Assembly (NCBI RefSeq): GCF_000026365.1
Contig: NC_012993.1
Span: 124,001 to 188,000, forward strand
Direction of reading: 5' to 3'
DNA: 64,000 nt
DNA from: Zygosaccharomyces rouxii
Taxonomy: Eukaryota > Ascomycota > Saccharomycetes > Saccharomycetales > Saccharomycetaceae
Shown here piece after piece: positions 59,223 to 64,000 of the stretch. The notes under the pieces are model-generated. The model searched no databases. It was not told where the DNA came from and saw nothing but the letters and a program-made list of their open reading frames with translations. Numbering within the stretch: the first letter of the stretch is position 1; every line of letters starts with the position of its first letter. The position numbers were made by a program, and so were the translations under genes.

Positions 59223-59628
59223 CATGCTGGCCTATCAGACTATACAAAGCACGTGAATATCACATGCTCTATAAACCACGTGCTTTTCACGTGACACGCA
59301 AAACACGTGACCCCGATGATTCATGAAAAACTTTCCGCGAAATCTGATTGGTTCAAAATTGATGCTAAATTCCATTCTTTTTTTCCTTCCTATGTATGCC
59401 TCGGCTATAACGACGTTTTTTTTCTTTCAACCAGCCAGCTAAAGTAATAACTTCATTTTAAACAATCTCATCGCTGGGGATATAGGTCGTGTTTCTATTG
59501 ATCTTTTGTGATATTAATATTCAGAAGTTGTCTCCTAAGTACAACCTTACTTTTATTGGCTCGTACATTAATTATTAGGATCTTTTGCCCCTTCTCATAA
59601 CAATTGCAAAGAAGAGATTAAAAAAAAA
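59223..59628 (+). promoter_or_regulatory. COX5 promoter with four E-boxes and a CCAAT box
   Basis: Four CACGTG sites lie within 60 bp (59250-59255, 59277-59282, 59288-59293, 59304-59309). TGATTGGT at 59345-59352 is an exact Hap2/3/4/5 site on the minus strand (ATTGG). The combination matches that before ATP2. The last 10 bases before the intron are a poly-A run that supplies the first base of the start codon. No ATG lies between 59400 and the intron. Confidence 0.7.
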
Positions 59629-60150
59629 AGTATGTGATCATGATTATCGATTTGTTTCTAAGTTTACGGAGTGGTTTACTAACAATATTCTATTTCAATA
59701 GTGTTGCGTAACTTTTCTAGCGTCACTCGTGTTACTCCAGCCAGATTTGCTCACACTGCAGCACTTTCCAAAGCATCCATTGTGGATCTACCAAACAGAT
59801 GGGAAGCTATGCCAGCTCCTGAACAACACGAAATCGTTTCCAAATTAACTGAACGTCAAAAGTTGTCGTGGGCCCAATTGAGTGAAACTGAAAAGCAGGC
59901 CGCTTGGTACATTTCCTACGGTGAATGGGGACCAAGAAGACCTGTCCACGGTAAAGGTGATGCCTCCTACATCGCTAAAGGTGTTTTAGTCGGCATGGTA
60001 GCTTCCGTCGGTCTATTCGCCCTATTGAGAATGGGTGCTGGTGATCCACCAAAGACAATGAACAAATCTTGGCAAATTAAGTCTGATGAATACCTAAAAT
60101 CAAAGAATGCAAACCCATGGGGTGGTTACTCTCAAGTCCAGTCAAAATAA
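59629..60150 (+). CDS. COX5: Cytochrome c oxidase subunit 5 (spliced; start codon split by intron)
   Basis: Nuclear-encoded inner-membrane subunit of cytochrome c oxidase; single orthologue of COX5A and COX5B. The coding join is 59629 plus 59702-60150. Exon 1 contributes only the A of ATG; after the intron the reading is A|TG TTG CGT AAC (MLRN). The product is 149 residues (about 153 in COX5A). A basic presequence (about 1-20) is followed by WEAMPAPEQHEIVSKL, AWYISYGEWGPRRPV, a single membrane helix (VLVGMVASVGLFALLRMG) and the conserved end YLKSKNANPWGGYSQVQSK. Without splicing there is no ATG at the start. As I recall, S. cerevisiae COX5B has an intron at the same place. Confidence 0.93.
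59630..59701 (+). other. COX5 spliceosomal intron, 72 nt
   Basis: The 5' site GTATGT is at 59630-59635, the branch site TACTAAC at 59677-59683 and the 3' site AATAG ends at 59701. All three match the yeast consensus, and spacing from branch A to the 3' site is about 19 nt. Removal creates the ATG. Confidence 0.93.
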
Positions 60151-60427
60151 GATTAGAACAACAAGAGAAAAAGCAAGAATGGTTGGAATTTAAAGCATCA
60201 TTATTATGATAACGATTGTTACTACTACTATTATTATTATTATTATTACTTCCTATTATTATTATTATCCTTATTATTATATTCGACAACAACAAGAGAT
60301 GTGGTGATTACATTTTATTTATGCTGGATTCTAAATAAGCAAAAATTATTTATAAATTTTATCTTTTATAATAAACGATTAATCGATTACGGCTTGAAGA
60401 AGTACAATCCATCGACGAGAACCAGCG
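60151..60427 (+). promoter_or_regulatory. COX5 3' region and HPM1 promoter with ATT repeats
   Basis: Contains an ATT/TTA trinucleotide repeat in two blocks (about 60229-60280) interrupted by ACTTCC, then AT-rich sequence up to the HPM1 ATG. No gene is seen. Confidence 0.5.
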
Positions 60428-61423
60428 ATGTTTGCATTTGGATTTGAAGACGAGGACATCGGTGGGACTGAGCCTAGTCAGAACGCTGTTAATCCACTCG
60501 ATTCCCCCCATTTAAAGGATTCACTACCACCAGAATGGGAATCATTAGATTCGCTAGTTAAAAGTTTGATTAACGTTAGATTATCATTTGAAAAGTTTAG
60601 CACACTCGATGGTAATACACTTTTCAGAAGAGCGTTATTTGACATTAAGCACCAGTTGATGGTTGAAGATGATGATAGCCAATTGGACATTTTAACTTCA
60701 GAAGATTTGAGAAAGAACGTCTATGAAGGTGGATTGAAATCATGGGAATGTTCCATCGATTTAGTGGATCAATTATCCAAGACGAATATCGATGAAAACT
60801 GTGTGTTAGAACTAGGTTGTGGTACTGCATTACCTAGTCTATACGTGTTTGGACAACGACTTTTACATGGCAATGGAAACTTGAAGTTGATTTTAAGTGA
60901 TTATAACAAGAGTGTGATCAGGTTAGTTACTCTACCCAATCTAATCATTACCTGGTCACAATTGGTATTAACCGATAACCAAAGGTGTCAATTACAAAAA
61001 TCTGATCAGAACGTTGTAGCTGATGAATTGCTTTTGACTCCCCAGCTTTTACAGGCATTCCAGGAAGACTTGTCAACTAGAAATATCGACATTCAATTCA
61101 TTTCAGGTTCTTGGGGTCGTCAGTTCATCAATCTGGTCCAGCAACACTTGCCACCATCATCATCACTACTTAATCTAACTTCAGAAACTATTTATCAACC
61201 AGAAAACCTACCAGTGGTAGCAGAAACTCTGTTGCAATTACACCAAGGGTATCTTGCAAAATCTTTAGTCGCCGCTAAGGACATATATTTTGGAGTTGGT
61301 GGTAGTATAGTTGAGTTTGAAAACTATTTGAATAAATGTATCAAGAGTCAACAGTTGAACATCAATTTCAACACTTTAAAGGTTAATGCTGGTTTGAAAA
61401 GATCTATAGTGTATATACATTGA
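60428..61423 (+). CDS. HPM1: Protein-histidine methyltransferase Hpm1
   Basis: SETD-unrelated class I SAM methyltransferase; the S. cerevisiae enzyme (YIL110W, 377 residues) methylates a histidine of ribosomal protein Rpl3. This one has 331 residues. SAM-binding motif I is LELGCGTALPSLYVFG (about 136-151), preceded by the family entry GGLKSWECSIDLVDQL; LILSDYNKSVIRLVTLPN forms the acidic loop of motif II. QFISGSWG and ETIYQPENLP follow. The N-terminus FGFEDEDI is typical of the family. Tandem after COX5 as in YIL111W-YIL110W. Confidence 0.94.
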   Translation: MFAFGFEDEDIGGTEPSQNAVNPLDSPHLKDSLPPEWESLDSLVKSLINVRLSFEKFSTLDGNTLFRRALFDIKHQLMVEDDDSQLDILTSEDLRKNVYEGGLKSWECSIDLVDQLSKTNIDENCVLELGCGTALPSLYVFGQRLLHGNGNLKLILSDYNKSVIRLVTLPNLIITWSQLVLTDNQRCQLQKSDQNVVADELLLTPQLLQAFQEDLSTRNIDIQFISGSWGRQFINLVQQHLPPSSSLLNLTSETIYQPENLPVVAETLLQLHQGYLAKSLVAAKDIYFGVGGSIVEFENYLNKCIKSQQLNINFNTLKVNAGLKRSIVYIH

Positions 61424-61495
61424 TACAAGGCGTAAGGCGAGCTAAAAACATGCTTTGAACAGAACTACTCTAATACATACAATCAATCCATAATC

Positions 61496-62653
61496 ATGAG
61501 TGAAGATTTAGAGGACTTTGAAGTGTTTCTAGAGAATGAGTTCAATGCCCAGAGGTTTGGCAACGACTTGATCAAGGCTACCAATACTGATGATTCTACG
61601 GCAGAGTTAGATATCGACACACCTATCAAGAAGATCAACTACGACATCGGTGAAATTGATACCAGAATTGAAAAATTGATCAACGATAATCCACTACAAA
61701 TATTAGATCAAATCTCCAGGACTAAGGCTTCGAGGACAACGGTAAGAGATGGTCTCAAACCAAGCTTAGACTATTTGGATATGTCATACAAAAGGTTACA
61801 AGAAGTATTGGAACCATATGAAAAGGCCCAAAAATTACAGAATGTATTGAGCAAAGTACATCAGACTTCCATTTTGCTACGAGATGCCCTTATTTATATC
61901 CATTTGGTCAATAGCATCAAGGTTATTAATGAATCTAATCAACAGTTAAATTCGCAAATGGCACTAGAACTAGCGTCCTTGCATTCACAGTTAGAATCGG
62001 GAATTAATCAAAGTGCAAATCTAAAATCATTGAGGTTGATTAAGAAATTTGATATTGATGTCGTGGGGCCCAGTTCTAAAGAATTACTCAATTATCTGTC
62101 TACAGAATTGAATCGAGTGTGTTCAGACACCAACAATTTAAATGCCAATAGAGAAAACGTCGTGGTTCTATTAAAGGCGTTGCATAGTTTTTCATTACAA
62201 GAATTTGCCAATACAGTGCATAGAATAGTGCTATCACACGTTCAAGCAAGTGTACAAGCGTTGATAAAGACAATCAATTTTGTTAAAAATTTCCCACCAG
62301 CAATGGAAATAGCTGTCAAGAGAGGTTATACCATTTCCTTCGTGCAATCGCTTTTACGTGATATAAAATCTGATAATACCAATTTTCTGAACGAATATAC
62401 ATCTCAAATGAAACCTAAACCGTTGACGCCAAGAGAATTTTATTGGAAGCAAGTAGCGACTAGCTTTAAAAAGGATTTGGACATTTCATACAAAAGGGGT
62501 GGTCCTGTGGGTAAAGCTTTGCAAAGAAGTCGTGAATTTATCGAGCAAACTATTAGGAAAACTATGGTTAATTCTACCGATAACGCGGATTATGAAGCCG
62601 ATATGCAAACAATGTTGAATTCTGTTTCCGTTCTATCCACTGAAATGCATTAG
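61496..62653 (+). CDS. COG5: Conserved oligomeric Golgi complex subunit 5
   Basis: Subunit of the COG tether that guides retrograde vesicles within the Golgi. It has 385 residues (403 in S. cerevisiae, YNL051W). It opens with an acidic region containing EDFEVFLENEFNAQRFGNDL, the conserved start of Cog5, then long helices (LDYLDMSYKRLQEVLEPYEKAQKL, ILLRDALIYIHLVNSIKVI), fitting the CATCHR fold of vesicle tethers. It lies 72 bp after HPM1 and 30 bp from the convergent YNL050C stop. HPM1 from YIL and COG5 from YNL side by side is direct evidence of pre-duplication order. Confidence 0.94.
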   Translation: MSEDLEDFEVFLENEFNAQRFGNDLIKATNTDDSTAELDIDTPIKKINYDIGEIDTRIEKLINDNPLQILDQISRTKASRTTVRDGLKPSLDYLDMSYKRLQEVLEPYEKAQKLQNVLSKVHQTSILLRDALIYIHLVNSIKVINESNQQLNSQMALELASLHSQLESGINQSANLKSLRLIKKFDIDVVGPSSKELLNYLSTELNRVCSDTNNLNANRENVVVLLKALHSFSLQEFANTVHRIVLSHVQASVQALIKTINFVKNFPPAMEIAVKRGYTISFVQSLLRDIKSDNTNFLNEYTSQMKPKPLTPREFYWKQVATSFKKDLDISYKRGGPVGKALQRSREFIEQTIRKTMVNSTDNADYEADMQTMLNSVSVLSTEMH

Positions 62654-62683
62654 TATGTGTATCTATATATAATATTATGTCTT

Positions 62684-63472
62684 TCATTCAGTTCTAAACT
62701 TTGGTTTAGCTGCAGCATCTTTCAATGGATTGAACTCCGGTTTTTTGTTCTTCTTACCACCACGTTTATGAAATTTCTTCTTTATCATCTTTTTAATCTC
62801 TTTCTCCTTCTCCTCTCTTTGTTTTACATTAGTTGCACCTTGTCTTCTAGCTAACCTTTGCTGCTTACCGGGTCTTCTCCTTTTACAGTGTCTTTCTCTG
62901 ATATTTAATTGTTCAATACGGGCATTGTTCTCGCTGACATCCAGTACACGCCCTCTGAACTGTGGCCATCCTTTATGGGCACCTAATTGAGATTCCTTTA
63001 GTATGTCATCAAATCCAATGGCACTTTGTTGAAATTTTGCGTGATCATCCTGCGTATATTCTGCAAAATAGTAACTGCGCGGCCTCTCTTGCACAATTCT
63101 ATCTGGAGATGGTTCTCTTAGCGATATTCTCATCAATGGGACTTCTGAACGACCTCTGTCTTCTTGTACTTCATCATCACCGGCGGCACTCTCATTTGTA
63201 TTACCAAAAGAAAAGAGTGGGAAATCAAATTCTTCCTGTAATTGTGATTCAGTTTTATCATTTGGATCTTGATCCTTCTTAACGTCTACCTCTACAATTT
63301 CGAAACTATTAGGTGGCTCATAAACTTCTTGCTGATCATTATCATTCGGCAGCGACTCATCGCTAGCATCACTATCGTATAGATTCTTACGTGAGACTCT
63401 ATAGGACTTAGGTTAGTACTTGAACTAACGTCTGATCTTTTGCGACTATACATACACTTTGAAATCTGACAT
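62684..63472 (-). CDS. YNL050C: YNL050C-like protein, spliced
   Basis: A protein of unknown function with an intron near its start. Exon 1 is 63472-63456 (17 nt) and exon 2 is 63398-62684. Joined, the length is 732 nt and gives 243 residues (270 in S. cerevisiae YNL050C, which is also spliced). The start reads MSDFKVVSRKNLYDSD. The middle is acidic; a conserved part follows (LMRISLREPSPDRIVQERPRS then GAHKGWPQFRGRVLDVSE), and the end is strongly basic (KMIKKKFHKRGGKKNKK), suggesting a nuclear or nucleolar site. Exon 2 has no in-frame ATG until 63133, so an unspliced reading would lose the first 88 residues. Confidence 0.88.
63399..63455 (-). other. YNL050C intron, 57 nt
   Basis: On the minus strand the 5' site GTATGT is at 63455-63450, branch TACTAAC at 63418-63412 and the 3' site CTATAG ends at 63399. 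A stop codon in the frame lies inside the intron (63412 area), so splicing is required for the N-terminus. At 57 nt it is short for yeast. Confidence 0.88.
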
Positions 63473-63844
63473 CGACCTTTGTATCCACTTTTCTGTGTTA
63501 TCTAATCTGTCGATGAGTAGTCTTGACAGAAGGTGTTCTTTTGTTCGGTGTTTTTTCTAGTCTTCGAGATGAGCTTTAGCATAGAAAATAATTCAAAAAT
63601 ATTATTATACATGAAGCGTTTCAATTGAATAATTCGTTTATAGTACCAAGTAGATAGTTAGATACATAATTCTTTTCCGAATTTCAAATGTTTTTAATTT
63701 TTCTTTTTGTTATTATTACTCCTTCGATCTTTAGAAGATAAAGGTATTCCGTGAGTATATCGAGACCTGACCATTAGAAAACATTAGAGATTATGTACAT
63801 GATCAGTATCGCCTCCATTTGTCCCTGGGATATTGTTAGTACAA
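63473..63844 (-). promoter_or_regulatory. YNL050C promoter and SEC24 3' region
   Basis: AT-rich; no gene and no exact regulatory motif seen. TTCCGAA at 63675 was considered as a centromere CDEIII core and rejected. Confidence 0.4.
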
Positions 63845-64000
63845 TCATTTGCTAATCCTCATCTTCATGCTTTGTAAGAATTCGCGGTAACTCTCGCTGT
63901 TAAGAACCTTGTCTTCCACCAGAGTACTGGTTGCCCAAAGTCTCAAAGTTGCTACTTCTCTAGCAGAAATGTGATTGACAGGTTCACTCAATGAAGCACC
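63845..64000 (-). CDS. SEC24: COPII coat protein Sec24, C-terminal end (partial)
   Basis: The last 51 residues of a protein that runs off the right edge, stop TGA at 63845-63847. The visible part (ISAREVATLRLWATSTLVED, then KVLNSESYREFLQSMKMRIS) matches my memory of the Sec24 C-terminus. Sec24 selects cargo in COPII vesicles leaving the ER. Position agrees: in S. cerevisiae SEC24 (YIL109C) lies next to HPM1 (YIL110W), and its paralogue SFB2 (YNL049C) next to YNL050C. This is therefore the common ancestor-type gene of that pair. Confidence 0.88.
   Translation of the reverse strand, partial: GASLSEPVNHISAREVATLRLWATSTLVEDKVLNSESYREFLQSMKMRISK

Noticed and set aside
63640..63700. Possible centromere: TTCCGAA at 63675 in AT-rich DNA.
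   Set aside because: The bases left of the core do not fit the CDEIII consensus, and no CDEI with a suitable CDEII was found upstream.

Overview
This window is nuclear DNA of a budding yeast of the Saccharomycetaceae that branched off before the whole-genome duplication, most likely Zygosaccharomyces or a close relative such as Torulaspora. The genus is an inference; the pre-duplication state is well supported. Genes that lie on two separate S. cerevisiae chromosome regions are interleaved here in one order: YPR161-162 with YLR451-452, YJR116-123 with YER021-025, YJL145-151 with YKR062-065, and YIL109-112 with YNL050-051. There is one COX5 gene in place of the COX5A/COX5B pair. Two short introns carry exact yeast signals (GTATGT, TACTAAC, AG). 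Gene names below are recognised from protein sequence and gene order; no database search was run.

Layout. 1-11.8 kb: the end of ORC4, BUR1/SGV1, SST2, GCD11, LEU3 and an MFS transporter I cannot place in S. cerevisiae. 11.8-31.1 kb: YAT2, RPS5, IBA57, ATP2, a possibly broken small ORF, PRO3, JHD2, ILM1, SRB4, RPN3, STE24 and TDA4. 31.4-37.5 kb: ADO1, ECM27, LIH1 and GPA1. 37.5-39.2 kb: a gene-poor stretch with one 77-residue ORF. 39.2-54 kb: PAM17, SNA3, DAS1, OAF3, LAS1, RPA34, TFA2, MRX5, IDS2 and SFH5. 54-56.3 kb: BIO2 and an unrecognised membrane protein. 56.5-64 kb: HOS4, spliced COX5, HPM1, COG5, spliced YNL050C and the end of SEC24.

Functional themes. Most genes are housekeeping: transcription (BUR1, SRB4, TFA2, RPA34, LEU3, OAF3), chromatin (JHD2, HOS4), translation and ribosome biogenesis (GCD11, RPS5, LAS1, HPM1), mitochondria (ATP2, COX5, IBA57, PAM17, MRX5, BIO2), proteasome (RPN3) and Golgi/ER traffic (COG5, SEC24). 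Three pheromone-pathway genes fall in one window (SST2, STE24, GPA1), and SST2 has two Ste12-type elements upstream. Other visible promoter signals are PAC/RRPE elements before RPA34, an Rpn4-type PACE before RPN3, and CACGTG plus CCAAT boxes before ATP2 and COX5.

No prokaryote-style system, transposon, CRISPR array, tRNA or rRNA was found. The points most worth checking are: an IDS2 C-terminal half that reads like glycogenin with its DxD motif lost; a COX5 start codon made only by splicing; an 86-codon in-frame open stretch after the MRX5 stop; a YAT2 whose catalytic histidine position reads as cysteine; a possible mitochondrial leader on ADO1; and a perfect 20-bp palindrome upstream of RPS5.
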